A DNA stretch of 64,000 bases from Streptomyces pactum (GTDB lineage Bacteria > Actinomycetota > Actinomycetes > Streptomycetales > Streptomycetaceae), in the NCBI RefSeq assembly GCF_016031615.1, contig NZ_JACYXC010000001.1, positions 1,736,001 through 1,800,000 on the forward strand, read 5' to 3'. The position numbers and the translations under genes are program-made. This document shows, piece by piece, positions 42,079 to 51,444 of the stretch. The notes beneath the pieces are model-generated. The model did no database searches. It was not told the origin of the DNA and saw nothing but the letters and a program-made list of their open reading frames with translations. Within the stretch, counting starts at the first letter, position 1; every line of letters begins with the position of its first letter.

Positions 42079-42567
42079 ACCGGCGGGCACGCCCGGTCCG
42101 GCCCACGGCGGCCGGGCGCGCCGACCGGCACACCTCCTGCCGGGCACGCCCGGAACCCGGGGCATGGCCCCCGGGCGGACCCGGCACCCGGCCAGCGGTT
42201 CCCGGCGGGCCGGTGCGCGGCCGGGTACGGTCCGGTCCGGCGGATCGGACCGGCGGCCGGCCACTCCTACCGGCGCGTCCGGCCGGGCACGTGCCGCCGG
42301 GCACGTGCCGGAGGACGTCCCCACCGGCCGACGGACCCGGCTGGACCCCGACGGACACGGCGGACCCGGCCCGCCGCGCCCGGCCTTGCCGTCCCGGCGG
42401 GCCGGCAGGCCCGGCTGGCCCCGGGGACACGGCGGGCCCCGGCAGGCCCCGGCGGACCGGAGCGCACCGGGGCGGACGGCCGCTCAGCGGCCCTCTCCGC
42501 GCAGGGGTTGGGCGGCTCCCCGGTAGGGTTGCGCCGACCACAGCAGCCCCGAAGGAGCCGGAGCCCC

Positions 42568-43563
42568 ATGACACGCAGGTCACCCCGTCGGTCCGTGACG
42601 GCAGTGGCAGCCGCCGCGCTGCTGTTCCTGGCCCCGACGCTGACCGGGTGCGTGACGGTGCACGGCGAGCGCGAGAACATACCCTCGGTGGCCAGGTCCG
42701 AGGCGCCGGGGGCGCTGAAGCGGTTCGTGGACACGTACAACACCGCCTACCGCGAGCTGGACCCGGACCTGCTGCGCCGGGTGGAGACCGGCCCGCTGGA
42801 GGAGATCTTCACCGCCGACCTCACCGCCCAGCGCGCCCGCAACGCGAGTGGCAACCCGGGGTTCCCGCCGCTGGAGCTGTCCGACGCGCGCTACCACATC
42901 CCCAAGCAGGTGGGCTGGCCGAAGTTCTTCGTAGCCGATGTGCGCAGCAACCGGGAGGCGCCGGACAGCGGGACCCGCTGGCTGCTGGTGTTCTCCCGCG
43001 ACGGGGCCGAGGAGCGGTGGCGGGTGGCGTACCTGTCGATCCTCAGCCGGGACGAGGTGCCGCTCTTCGCGACCGACGAGGACGGCTGGGCCGAGGCGGT
43101 GCCGACCGGGCGGGCCGGCCGGCTGGCGGTCGCCCCCGCCGCGCTGAGCAAGGCGTACACCAGCTATCTGATGACCGGCGAGGGCCCCTTCGCGGAGGGC
43201 CCCTCCACCACCCGGCTGCGCGACCACCGCAAGCAGTTCCTGCGGACGCCGAAGTTCTGGACCGAGTACATCGACACCCCGGCGGAGGGCCCCCGGTACG
43301 CACCGGTGGGGCTGCGGACCAAGGACGGCGGCGCGCTGGTGTTCTTCAGCTCCCACCACCGGGAGAAGCAGACCATGGCCAAGGGGGTGCGGCCGGAGCC
43401 CGCGCCCGAGGTGAAGCCGCTGCTCAAGGGCGAGGCGAAGAAGGCGGTGACGCTGACCCGGCTGGCGGAGTCGGCGGTGAGGATCCCGGCGCGGGACGCG
43501 GCCGATCCGCGGGTGGTCTTCGTCAACCGGATGGAGGGCGTGACGGCCGCCAAGGGCGAGTGA
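42568..43563 (+). CDS. Secreted lipoprotein of unknown function (DUF8094-like)
   Basis: 331 residues. Signal peptide with lipobox LTGC (Cys at about residue 28) and an extracytoplasmic alpha/beta domain: ALKRFVDTYNTAYRELDPDLLRRVETGPLEEIFTADLTAQRARN, WPKFFVADVRSN, RWLLVFSRDGAEERWRVAYLSILSRDEVPLF and GALVFFSSHHREKQTM. The pattern resembles actinobacterial lipoproteins with the DUF8094 domain; that name is from memory. GAAGGAG lies about 12 nt and GGAG 5 nt before ATG 42568. Single gene; role unknown. Confidence 0.85.
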   Translation: MTRRSPRRSVTAVAAAALLFLAPTLTGCVTVHGERENIPSVARSEAPGALKRFVDTYNTAYRELDPDLLRRVETGPLEEIFTADLTAQRARNASGNPGFPPLELSDARYHIPKQVGWPKFFVADVRSNREAPDSGTRWLLVFSRDGAEERWRVAYLSILSRDEVPLFATDEDGWAEAVPTGRAGRLAVAPAALSKAYTSYLMTGEGPFAEGPSTTRLRDHRKQFLRTPKFWTEYIDTPAEGPRYAPVGLRTKDGGALVFFSSHHREKQTMAKGVRPEPAPEVKPLLKGEAKKAVTLTRLAESAVRIPARDAADPRVVFVNRMEGVTAAKGE

Positions 43564-43975
43564 CCCGCGCGAGAACGTGACCCCCGCCCGGTCGGCGGCA
43601 CCCGCGCGACCGGTGCCCGTCGTCCGGTCCGCGCCGTCGTCCGGTCCCGGGACCTGTCCGGTCCCGGCCGCCGCCGGGCTCATGGCTCCTGTCCGGGCCG
43701 GTGGCCCACGGGTCCGTGGCCGCCGCCCGGGTCCGTGGCCGCCGCCCGGGTCCTGACCGCCGCCCGGCGCCTGATCTCCGTACGGTTCGGTCGCCGTACG
43801 GTCGATCGCCGTACGGTGCGCGGTTCCGGCGCCGTGACCCGCGTCCGGTCCGTGGCTGCCGTCCGGTCCGGGGCCGGTACGCAGCCGGTGGCCCGCGTCC
43901 GGTCCGGGGCCCGCAGGCCCTGGTCCGTCGCCGTCGCCCCGCCGCGGCGGCACGACCGCGCGGGCGGTGGCGGGC
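43564..43975. repeat. Intergenic region with 19-bp tandem repeats
   Basis: No gene. Two exact units of ggtccgtggccgccgcccg (43711-43729, 43730-43748) and a degenerate third (43749-43767), followed by ccgtacggt words (43787-43820). Lies between convergent genes. Confidence 0.55.
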
Positions 43976-44713
43976 TCAGTTGCCCATCGGCCAGGCGGCG
44001 GTGTGGTGCTCCTGCTCGCTCCCGGCGAACCGGGCGCAGGCGTCGGTGAGGGTCTCCAGCAGGGTCAGCGGGTCCGGCAGCGGGCGTTCGGGGCCCAGCA
44101 GCCACGCGACACGGCCGTCACCGGGCAGCCGGGCCGGCGGCACCAGGACGTAGCTGGCCCGGCAGTGCCAGCGCAGCCCGGGGTGCTCGTCCATGGTCTC
44201 GGGGTGGCAGTCCAGCTCGCACGGCCACCACTCGTCCTCGTCCTCGGGCGTGCCCCGGGTGGCGGTGAAGAACAGCATGCGGCTCTGCTGGAGGTCGGCG
44301 CTGGAGGTGGCGACCGGGCCCACCTCCACCCCGGCCTCGCCCAGCCGCTCCAGTGCCAGGCGGCCCGCGTCGGCGGGGACGTCGAGCACGTCGTGGGCGA
44401 TGCCGGTGGCGGTGATGAAGTTGGCCTCGGGCTGCGCCCGCAGCCACTGCCGGACCTTCTCGGGGTCGGTGGTGGCCTGGGTCTGCCAGGCGAAGGAGAC
44501 CGGGTGTCGGGCGGGGGTGGGACAGCCGATCCGGTCGCACGAACAGCCGTAGCCGGACGGGTACGCGGCGGGGGCGAGCGGGAATCCGGCCGCCGCGGCG
44601 GCCAGGAGCAGATCCTCGCGTGCGCCGGCCGCGCCCGCTCCCGTGTCCGCGTCGCCGCCCGTTCCGCTCCTGGGACGGCGCAGCCACTGGGAGAACCTGC
44701 CCTTGCGTTCCAT
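43976..44713 (-). CDS. Bifunctional DNA primase/polymerase (Prim-Pol) domain protein
   Basis: 245 residues. After a basic leader (RRPRSG), AREDLLLAAAAAGFPLAPAAYPSGYGCSCDRIGCPTPARHPVSFAWQTQATTDPEKVRQWLRAQPEANFITATG is the typical start of the Streptomyces Prim-Pol-like family (Cys-rich zinc-type CSCDRIGCPTPARHP, then 'ATTDPEKVRQW'). Downstream YVLVPPARLPGDGRVAWLLGPERPLPDP. The catalytic DxD of true archaeal primase-polymerases is not evident (DVLDVPADAG is the nearest), so enzyme activity is uncertain. ATG 44713 follows GAGG at 6 nt. Singleton in the core genome. Confidence 0.82.
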   Translation of the reverse strand: MERKGRFSQWLRRPRSGTGGDADTGAGAAGAREDLLLAAAAAGFPLAPAAYPSGYGCSCDRIGCPTPARHPVSFAWQTQATTDPEKVRQWLRAQPEANFITATGIAHDVLDVPADAGRLALERLGEAGVEVGPVATSSADLQQSRMLFFTATRGTPEDEDEWWPCELDCHPETMDEHPGLRWHCRASYVLVPPARLPGDGRVAWLLGPERPLPDPLTLLETLTDACARFAGSEQEHHTAAWPMGN

Positions 44714-45311
44714 CTATCGCCTCGCTATCACGGCTGTCGTGGCTGTGGTGCGACTGACCCGCTACCCGCTCAATGCTGCCACCATCCTGCTCCTGCGGTG
44801 GCCGCTGTCCGCATCCGGGGTCCGCCGCCACCCCCGTCCGCGGGGACCCGTACCCGGCATAACCGGATTCTCCGGCTCAGCGTTCCGTATATGGTCTCAA
44901 GATCTCCGCCGGTCGCCGTCATGGCCGCGCCGGGCACGCTCCGGCCGCACGCCGTCCGGCCCGGGCCGTCCGGAATGCGGCCGGGGCCGGTTCCCGCCGT
45001 CCGGTGTCCGGGGAGCGTCCGGTCCCGGCCGCCGGCGGCACGGCGGGGCCGGTGTCCGGCATACGGCCGGGCCCGGTGTCCGGGATGTGGCGGCCCGCCC
45101 CGGCGCGGGCGGTCGGCCGGCACCCGCGGAGTCGGCCTGACCGGCCGGGGCACCCGCCGGGCCGGCCTGACCGGCGCGGCGGCCGCAGTTCGGTGCGGGT
45201 CCGCCCGGCAACGACGGACACGGACGGACCTGGCCCGGGCCCGGCCCGACGCGGACGGACCCGGCCCGGGCCCGGCACGCCCGGACACGGCACCCGCCCG
45301 GCACGGCAGGC
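44714..45311. other. Intergenic region, no gene recognised
   Basis: About 600 bp between genes both transcribed leftward. The part near 44714-44920 is less GC-rich and should carry the Prim-Pol promoter; the remainder (44930-45305) is G/C-rich low-complexity sequence with ccggcccgg words. Nothing specific identified. Confidence 0.3.
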
Positions 45312-45920
45312 TCAGCGCGGCGCGATGCCGTGCAGCGCCGTCTCCACCAGCGTGTCGGCGTACGCGTGGCTCAGCGGCAGGGTGCGCAGCAGCCAGCGGT
45401 GGGTGATCGGGCCGACCAGGAGTTCCAGGGCGACCCGGGGGTCGAGGTGCGGCGCGGCCTGGCCGGCCTCCTGGGCCGCGCGGAGCCTCCTGACGTAGAG
45501 CTGGAGCGACGGTTCCAGCAGGCGGGAGACGAACTCGGCGCCGAGTTCGGGGTTGACCACCCCCTCGGCGGCGAGCGCCCGGGCCGGCACGTCGTACCGG
45601 GGGGAGGTCAGCTCGTCGACCGTGGCGCGCACCACCAGCTTCAGGTCCGCCTCCAGGTCCCCGGTGTCGGGGATCTCGCTCTCGCCGGCCTCGGCGGCGG
45701 CCTGCTCCCCCAGGGCCGCGAAGGCGTCCAGGAGGACCGCGGCCTTCGAGGGCCACCAGCGGTAGATGGTCTGCTTGCCGACGCCGGCACGGGCGGCGAT
45801 CGCCTCGATGGTGAGCTTGGGGTACCCGACCTCGCCGACCAGTTCGAGGGCGGCCTCCAGGGTGGCGCGGCGGGACCGCTCGCTGCGGCGGCCGGCGTCG
45901 GGTGCTGTCTTGTGGGCCAT
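45312..45920 (-). CDS. TetR-family transcriptional regulator
   Basis: 202 residues. SERSRRATLEAALELVGEVGYPKLTIEAIAARAGVGKQTIYRWWPSKAAVLLDAFAAL is a textbook TetR N-terminus with the helix-turn-helix at about residues 36-57; the rest is the TetR_C ligand domain (ELLVGPITHRWLLRTLPLSHAYADTLVE). ATG 45920 has a perfect 15-bp palindrome 29 bp upstream, likely its own operator. No exporter gene is adjacent, so its target may be distant or limited to itself and ddaH. Confidence 0.9.
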   Translation of the reverse strand: MAHKTAPDAGRRSERSRRATLEAALELVGEVGYPKLTIEAIAARAGVGKQTIYRWWPSKAAVLLDAFAALGEQAAAEAGESEIPDTGDLEADLKLVVRATVDELTSPRYDVPARALAAEGVVNPELGAEFVSRLLEPSLQLYVRRLRAAQEAGQAAPHLDPRVALELLVGPITHRWLLRTLPLSHAYADTLVETALHGIAPR

Positions 45921-45948
45921 GCCGGCGAATCTACCAACCGCACAAGGC

Positions 45949-45963
45949 GAGACGTATCGTCTC
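45949..45963. promoter_or_regulatory. Palindromic operator upstream of TetR gene
   Basis: GAGACGTATCGTCTC: perfect GAGACG/CGTCTC arms around TAT, in a locally AT-richer patch between the TetR gene and the spacer leading to ddaH. Probable autoregulatory site. Confidence 0.7.
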
Positions 45964-46365
45964 GGAGAGCGATGGACGCGTAGGCGCGTACCGGCACGGA
46001 CCGCGCTCCCGGGTCGCACGCCGTACCCGTCGGCACGCCCCGCACGCGCGCCCGTCCCCGCCGCCCGGCACGTCCCGTGCGCGCACCGCCCCGCGCCCGG
46101 CTCCCGTACTCCCCGCCCTCCGGACCCGGTGTGCGCGGCCCGCCCGGGCCGGTGGCATGTGCCGGCGTGGCGGACGAGGACCGCCGGAGCGGGGGCGGAG
46201 GACCACCGTACGGACCCCGGAACACCCCTAACTCCCAGGTGGAACCGGGACATCGGGCAAGCGGATTCGCTCCGCCGACTACCTTCGGCGGCTCCTCAGG
46301 GTGGATCATGTGCAGGCGCGGACGGCGATCGCGTCCACGCTCGACACCACCGTGGGGAGCCAACC

Positions 46366-47196
46366 TTGTCCTTGCGTACCTCACCGCGGCGCGCCACCCC
46401 GCGCCGGTACCTGATGTGTCCACCGACCCACTTCAAGGTCACCTACTCCATCAACCCGTGGATGGACCCGGCCAAGCCGGTGGACCTGCCGCTCGCCCTC
46501 ACCCAGTGGGAGCAGCTGCGGGACCGCTACCGGGCCCTCGGGCACACCGTCGAGGAGCTCGAACCCCACCCGGACCTGCCGGACATGGTGTTCGCCGCCA
46601 ACGGCGCCACGGTGATCGACGGCCGGGTGCTGGGCGCGCGCTTCGCCCACCCCGAGCGGACCGCCGAGGCGGCGGTGCACCGGGCGTGGTTCCGCGCCCA
46701 CGGCTACCAGGACGTGCACGAGCCCGAGCACATCAACGAGGGCGAGGGCGACTTCGCGGTCACCGCGTCGTGGATCCTGGCCGGCCGCGGCTTCCGCAGC
46801 AGCCCGCTCTCCCACCCCGAGGCGCAGGAGTTCTTCGGCCGGCCGGTGATCGGGCTCGACCTGGTCAACCCGCGCTTCTACCACCTGGACACCGCGCTGT
46901 GCGTCCTGGACGACTCCACGGACGCGGACGTCATGTACTACCCGGAGGCGTTCTCGCCGGGCAGCCGTGCCGTCCTGGAACGGCTCTTCCCCGACGCGAT
47001 CATCGCCGAGCGGGCGGACGCCGAGGCGCTCGGCCTCAACGCGGTGAGCGACGGACACCACGTCCTGCTGCCACAGGCGGCGGTCGGTCTGTTCGAACCG
47101 CTGCGGCAGCGCGGCTACGAGCCGATCGGCATGGACCTGGGTGAACTGCTCAAGTCGGGTGGCAGCGTGAAGTGCTGCACCCAGGAACTGCGCTGA
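46366..47196 (+). CDS. ddaH: N(G),N(G)-dimethylarginine dimethylaminohydrolase-like amidinohydrolase
   Basis: 276-residue enzyme of the guanidino-modifying (amidinotransferase) superfamily, hydrolysing methylated arginine to citrulline. RRYLMCPPTHFKVTYSINPWMDP is the family start; MVFAANGATVIDGRVL, FYHLDTALCVLDD (catalytic His) and the terminal SGGSVKCCTQEL (nucleophile Cys270 or Cys271) are intact. TTG 46366 is chosen because GGGGAG lies 6 nt upstream; translation from ATG at MCPPTHF (about residue 18) would drop a conserved Arg-rich segment. Upstream 45921-46365 holds the TetR operator and no further gene. Confidence 0.88.
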   Translation: MSLRTSPRRATPRRYLMCPPTHFKVTYSINPWMDPAKPVDLPLALTQWEQLRDRYRALGHTVEELEPHPDLPDMVFAANGATVIDGRVLGARFAHPERTAEAAVHRAWFRAHGYQDVHEPEHINEGEGDFAVTASWILAGRGFRSSPLSHPEAQEFFGRPVIGLDLVNPRFYHLDTALCVLDDSTDADVMYYPEAFSPGSRAVLERLFPDAIIAERADAEALGLNAVSDGHHVLLPQAAVGLFEPLRQRGYEPIGMDLGELLKSGGSVKCCTQELR

Positions 47197-47212
47197 CGCG
47201 GCAGGCGCCGCC

Positions 47213-48259
47213 TCAGTCGCTCCCCTCCGGCGGGGGCGGCCACTCGTCCCCCCAGCCGGTGTCACGGGCGGCACGGTAGAACCGACCGTGCCGCTTCGTG
47301 ACCGTCTCCCGGCGCAGCCCCTCCTCCGCGGTGCACAGGTCCAGCGCGACCATGCCCTTGCGGAGCTGGGGCTTGCGCACCACCCGGCCGGCGGCCGGCC
47401 CGTCCGCCGGCACGGTGTCCCGGACCGCCGCCACGTAGCCGAACTTCTCGTCCTCGTACGGCAGTGAGCCGCCCTTGACCTGCCGGTGCAGGGAGGAGCG
47501 GGTGACCCGGGCCGCGAAGTGGCACCAGTCGGTGCCCGGCTCGATCGGGCAGGCGCCGCTGTGCGGGCAGGGCGCCACCACGCGCAGCCCGGCGGCCACC
47601 AGCCGGTCCCGGGCCTCCCGGATCCGCAGGTAGCCCTCGGGCGTGCCGGGTTCGACGATCACCACCGCGGCGGCCGCGAGCGCCGCCCGGTCCACCACGG
47701 CCTCCCGGTCGGCGGCGGTCAGCTCGCCCAGCACGTAGGAGATGGTCACCAGGTCCACCGGGTCCAGCCGCAGCCCGCCGCCGATCACCTCGCGCCGCCA
47801 CCGCGCAGCGCGCAGCACCGGGTCGCCGGAGGTCCCGGCCAGTTCCCGGCCCAGCGACAGCGCCGCCTGCGACCAGTCCAGCACCGTGGTCCCCCGCTCG
47901 CCCTCCGGCGGCGCCTCGCCGTCCCAGGCGTCGGCGACCGCCCAGCTCGCCGCGCCGGTGCCGCCGCCCACGTCGAGGTGGGAGGCGGGGACCCAGTGCG
48001 GCGCCCGCGCCCGGAAGGCGGCCAGTGCCGCCCGGACCGCCTCGTAGGTGGCGGGCATCCGGTACGCGGCGTAGGCGGCGACGTCGGAGCGGTCCCGCAG
48101 CACCGGGGCGTCGGTCGGGGTCCGCCCGCGGTAGTTGCTGATCAGACGGTCCACGGCCTGTGCGGCCCGGGTGGGCGGCAGACCGTCCAGCAGCCGCGCC
48201 AGCGCGGTGCGCAGGGCCTCGCCGGCGGGTACGGATTCGGGGGCGTGCATCCGGAGCAT
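47213..48259 (-). CDS. Rsm22-like small ribosomal subunit protein (methyltransferase fold)
   Basis: 348 residues. LRTALARLLDGLPPTRAAQAVDRLISNYRGRTPTDAPVLRDRSDVAAYAAYRMPATYEAVRAAL starts the conserved Rsm22 family; the SAM-binding loop SHLDVGGGTGAASWAVADAW follows, and the Cys-rich CPHSGACPIEPGTDWCHFAARV motif is the family's probable Fe-S or Zn site. Putative role in small-subunit assembly, by analogy with mitochondrial Rsm22. Start at ATG 48259 (GGGAG 9 nt before); ATG 48250 preceded by TAGCAT at 7 nt would be a leaderless alternative. Confidence 0.88.
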   Translation of the reverse strand: MLRMHAPESVPAGEALRTALARLLDGLPPTRAAQAVDRLISNYRGRTPTDAPVLRDRSDVAAYAAYRMPATYEAVRAALAAFRARAPHWVPASHLDVGGGTGAASWAVADAWDGEAPPEGERGTTVLDWSQAALSLGRELAGTSGDPVLRAARWRREVIGGGLRLDPVDLVTISYVLGELTAADREAVVDRAALAAAAVVIVEPGTPEGYLRIREARDRLVAAGLRVVAPCPHSGACPIEPGTDWCHFAARVTRSSLHRQVKGGSLPYEDEKFGYVAAVRDTVPADGPAAGRVVRKPQLRKGMVALDLCTAEEGLRRETVTKRHGRFYRAARDTGWGDEWPPPPEGSD

Positions 48260-48649
48260 GCTACCCGGCTCCCAGCGCCGGTGCCGTCCCCGCCGGGGGG
48301 CCGGTACGGTGCCGCCCGGGCGGCTCCCGCCCAGGTCGGGGCCACCGCGCCGGGCCGCCGGGCGGCGTTCGCGCGGAGGTGGGTTCCGGTACGGCCCGGG
48401 GCCGCGGGGCCGTACCGCCGGGCCCGTTCCTGCCGGGTCGGGGGGCCGGTCCCGCCGGCTCCGGATCCGGTCCCACCGGAGCCGGAGCCGGAGCCGGCCG
48501 GGCCGGGGCCGTTCCCGCCCGGGCCAGGGGGTCGGGCCCACCGGCGCCCGTCCCGGCCCGGCGCACCGGGCCGCCCGTACCCGCCCGGTCCGTCCGCGCC
48601 GCGGCCGCGGTCCGTCACCGTTCCCGCGGAGCCGGGGGCCGCCCGCGGG
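48260..48649. other. G/C-rich spacer, no gene
   Basis: About 390 bp of low-complexity sequence dominated by ccggagccggagccgg and ggtacggcccggg words (48400-48560). No gene, terminator or promoter is clear. Both flanking genes run leftward. Confidence 0.35.
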
Positions 48650-49849
48650 TCAGCCGTCGCGTACCAGCCGCGCCAGCGCCGTGGCGGCGGCCGCGCGCGG
48701 GGCGCTGTCGCCGGGCCGCCGCCGCGGATGGACGGTGTTGGCCAGCAGCACCAGGTACGCGTCGGTCGCCCGGTCGATCACCAGAGCGGTCCCGGTGAAG
48801 CCGGTGTGCCCGGCGGCGCCGCGCCCCGCCAGCTCCCCCATGAACCACGGCTGGTCCACCTCGAAGCCGAGCCCGGGCGCGGCCAGCAGCAGGTCCACCG
48901 ACTCCGGCCGGAGGATCCGCACGCCCCGGTACGCGCCGCCGCCGAGCAGCGCCCGGCACAGCCGGGCCAGGTCGCCGGCGGTGGCGAACAGCCCGGCGTG
49001 CCCGGCGACGCCGCCCAGCGCGTGCGCGTTCTCGTCGTGCACCCGGCCGCGGAGCATGCCGCGGTCCACCTTGGCCCACGGGCGGCGCTGGTCCTCGGTC
49101 GCGGCGATGCGCGGGTACAGCGCGGGCGGCGGGCGGAAACAGGTGTCCCGCATGCCCAGCGGGCCGGTGACCAGGTCGTGGACGAGCCGGTCCAGCGGGT
49201 GGCCGGTGATCTTCTCCAGCACGCCCTGGAGGACCAGCAGGTTCAGGTCCGAGTACCGGCGCTCGGTGCCCGGCGCGCGGCGGGGCTCCTCGGCGCGGAT
49301 CGCCTCCCACCGCGCGGCGCGGTCCGGGCAGTCGTACAGCGGCAGCTCGGGCCGGAGGCCGGAGGTGTGGGTGAGCAGCTGGCGGACGGTGATCCGGTGG
49401 GCCCCGGCCGCGTGGAACTCCGGGGCGTACGCCGCCACCCGTCCGTCGAGGTCGAGGGCGCCGTCCTGGACGCACCGCACCGCGACCACGGCGGTGAACA
49501 GCTTGGTCAGCGAGGCGAGGTCGAAGACGGTGCCGAGGCGGGCGGGCACCCGTTCGGCGGGCGGCAGCTCCACCCCCCGGTCGGTCTCCGGGTCGTACCG
49601 GGCGTACCGCACCGCCCAGCCGGCCGCCGCCTCGACCAGGGTCCGGCCGCCCCGCCCGGCGGTGACCACCGCGCCCGCGCACCACGGCCGGTCGCCCTCG
49701 GTCAGCGCGGCCACCCCCCGCACCAGCTCCCGGGCCGGGTGGGCCGCCGGGCCGGCCGGGCCCGCCGCCACTCCGGCCGGGTCCGGCACCGGGCCGTTCC
49801 CCTCGGGGCCCGGCGCCGGGGCGTCCCCGTCCGGGGCCGGGTGCGTCAC
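48650..49849 (-). CDS. Serine hydrolase, beta-lactamase/class C PBP fold
   Basis: 399 residues. Catalytic SLTK at about 113-116 (FDLASLTKLF), Tyr199 of the YSDLN motif (RRYSDLNLLV) and the third element HTGFTG (AGHTGFTGTALV) form the class C active site. FEVDQPWFMGEL and RQLLTHTSGLRP are family segments. There is no signal peptide: the N-terminus is a Pro/Gly/Asp-rich stretch of 40 residues, so the enzyme may be cytosolic or misassigned at the start. GTG 49849 overlaps the stop of the MFS gene by 4 bp. Substrate unknown (esterase or peptidase). Confidence 0.9.
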   Translation of the reverse strand: MTHPAPDGDAPAPGPEGNGPVPDPAGVAAGPAGPAAHPARELVRGVAALTEGDRPWCAGAVVTAGRGGRTLVEAAAGWAVRYARYDPETDRGVELPPAERVPARLGTVFDLASLTKLFTAVVAVRCVQDGALDLDGRVAAYAPEFHAAGAHRITVRQLLTHTSGLRPELPLYDCPDRAARWEAIRAEEPRRAPGTERRYSDLNLLVLQGVLEKITGHPLDRLVHDLVTGPLGMRDTCFRPPPALYPRIAATEDQRRPWAKVDRGMLRGRVHDENAHALGGVAGHAGLFATAGDLARLCRALLGGGAYRGVRILRPESVDLLLAAPGLGFEVDQPWFMGELAGRGAAGHTGFTGTALVIDRATDAYLVLLANTVHPRRRPGDSAPRAAAATALARLVRDG

Positions 49850-51444
49850 CGGGCCGTCCGGGTCCGCCGCCAGGGACGGCACAGCCCCACGAAGCAGGCG
49901 ACCGCGGCGAGCGCGCACCCCAGCTGGACCAGGGTCATCGGCACCGCGGTCCGCTCCCCGGCGATGCCCACCAGCGGCGAGGCCGCGGCACCGACCAGGA
50001 AGGAGCTGGTGCCCAGCAGCGCGGAGGCGGACCCGGCGGCGTGCCCGGCGCGCTGGAGCGCCTGGGCGTTGGTGTTGGAGAAGATCAGCCCCATCGCGGA
50101 CATCAGCACGAACAGTCCGGCGGCCATCGCCGCCAGCGGGGCCTTGCCGAAGAGCCCCGAGGCCAGCACCACCAGCACGCCGGCGGCGAGGGTGACGGTC
50201 ACCAGGCCGACCGCGATCACCTTGTCCGGATCGACCCGGCCGACCAGCACCTTGCCGTTGAGCTGCCCCATGCCGACCAGACCCACGGAGTTGATGCCGA
50301 ACAGCAGGCTGAAGGTCTGCGGCGAGGCCCCGTAGATCTCCTGGATCACGAACGACGAGCCGGCGACGTACGCGAAGAGCGCGGCGAAGGCGAACGCGCC
50401 GGAGAGCAGGTAGCCGGTGAAGACCCGTTCGGCCAGCAGGCCGCGGATGGTGCGCAGCGTGTCGCCGAGCCCGCCGCCGTGCCGGCGCTCCGGCGGCAGC
50501 GTCTCGTCCAGGCGCCGCCAGACCAGCACGGTCAGCAGGACGCCGACGACGGCGAGGACGACGAACACGCCCCGCCAGTCGGTGATCCGCAGCACCTGGC
50601 CGCCGATCAGCGGAGCGGCGATCGGCGCGGTGCCGGAGATCAGCATCAGGGTGGAGAAGAACCGGATCATCTCCACCCCCTCGTACAGGTCCCGGACCAC
50701 GGCACGGGCGATCACGATGCCCGCCGCGCCGGCCAGCCCCTGGACCGTACGGAAGACCACGAGGAGTTCGGCCGTGGTGGCGAACGCGCAGACGATCGTG
50801 GCCAGGACGTAGACCACCATGCCGGCGAGCAGCGGCCGGCGGCGCCCCCACCGGTCGCTCATCGGGCCGACCAGCAGCTGCCCGATGGCCATGCCGGCGA
50901 TGCAGGCGGTGAGGGTGAGCTGGACCGTGGCGGCCCGGCTGTGCAGGGCGTCGGTGACCTCCGGCAGCGCCGGGAGGTACATGTCCATGGAGAGCGGGGG
51001 CAGCGCGGTGAGCCCGCCGAGCACGAAGGTGGTGAGCAGGCCGGTCCGGCGCTGGGCGGCGGTCCCCTTGACCCGCCCCGCGGGCGGGATCCCCGGTGCG
51101 GCGTCGCCCGACGCACCGGTGGTTCCCCCGGTGCCCGCGGCGGCGGGACCGTCGGTGGCGGACGGGGTGCGGGTGGTCCCGGCGCCGGTGGCGGTGGGGT
51201 CCGGGTCCGTGACGGTGGCGGTGGTACGCGCGGGGCCGGTGGCGGTGGCCGTGGACCGCGCGGGGCCCGGGTCCGTGACGGTGGTGGTGGCGGTGGAGTC
51301 GGTGAGGGTGGCCGTGGTGGTGGCGCCGGGGGTATCGGCGGCCGGGGTGGTGCCGGGGGTGCCGGCCGGTCCGGTGGGACCGGTGGTGCCGGCCGCTCCG
51401 GATGTCCCGTCGTCGGTGGACGCGGGGTGGGCGGATTCCGCCAT
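49846..51444 (-). CDS. Bcr/CflA-type MFS drug exporter
   Basis: 532 residues with about 12 membrane helices from TGLLTTFVLGGLTALPPLSMDMYLPALPEVTDALHSRAATVQLTLTACIAGMAIGQLLVGPMSDRWGRRRPLL onward, the classic Bcr start and MFS motif A. A roughly 120-residue Thr/Ala/Gly/Pro-rich cytosolic leader precedes it, encoded by ggtggcggtgg-like repetitive DNA. ATG 51444 has GGGAG 6-7 nt upstream, supporting the long form, although an internal start near GTAAQRR cannot be excluded. Coupled to the serine hydrolase gene by GTGA overlap. Confidence 0.9.
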   Translation of the reverse strand: MAESAHPASTDDGTSGAAGTTGPTGPAGTPGTTPAADTPGATTTATLTDSTATTTVTDPGPARSTATATGPARTTATVTDPDPTATGAGTTRTPSATDGPAAAGTGGTTGASGDAAPGIPPAGRVKGTAAQRRTGLLTTFVLGGLTALPPLSMDMYLPALPEVTDALHSRAATVQLTLTACIAGMAIGQLLVGPMSDRWGRRRPLLAGMVVYVLATIVCAFATTAELLVVFRTVQGLAGAAGIVIARAVVRDLYEGVEMIRFFSTLMLISGTAPIAAPLIGGQVLRITDWRGVFVVLAVVGVLLTVLVWRRLDETLPPERRHGGGLGDTLRTIRGLLAERVFTGYLLSGAFAFAALFAYVAGSSFVIQEIYGASPQTFSLLFGINSVGLVGMGQLNGKVLVGRVDPDKVIAVGLVTVTLAAGVLVVLASGLFGKAPLAAMAAGLFVLMSAMGLIFSNTNAQALQRAGHAAGSASALLGTSSFLVGAAASPLVGIAGERTAVPMTLVQLGCALAAVACFVGLCRPWRRTRTAR

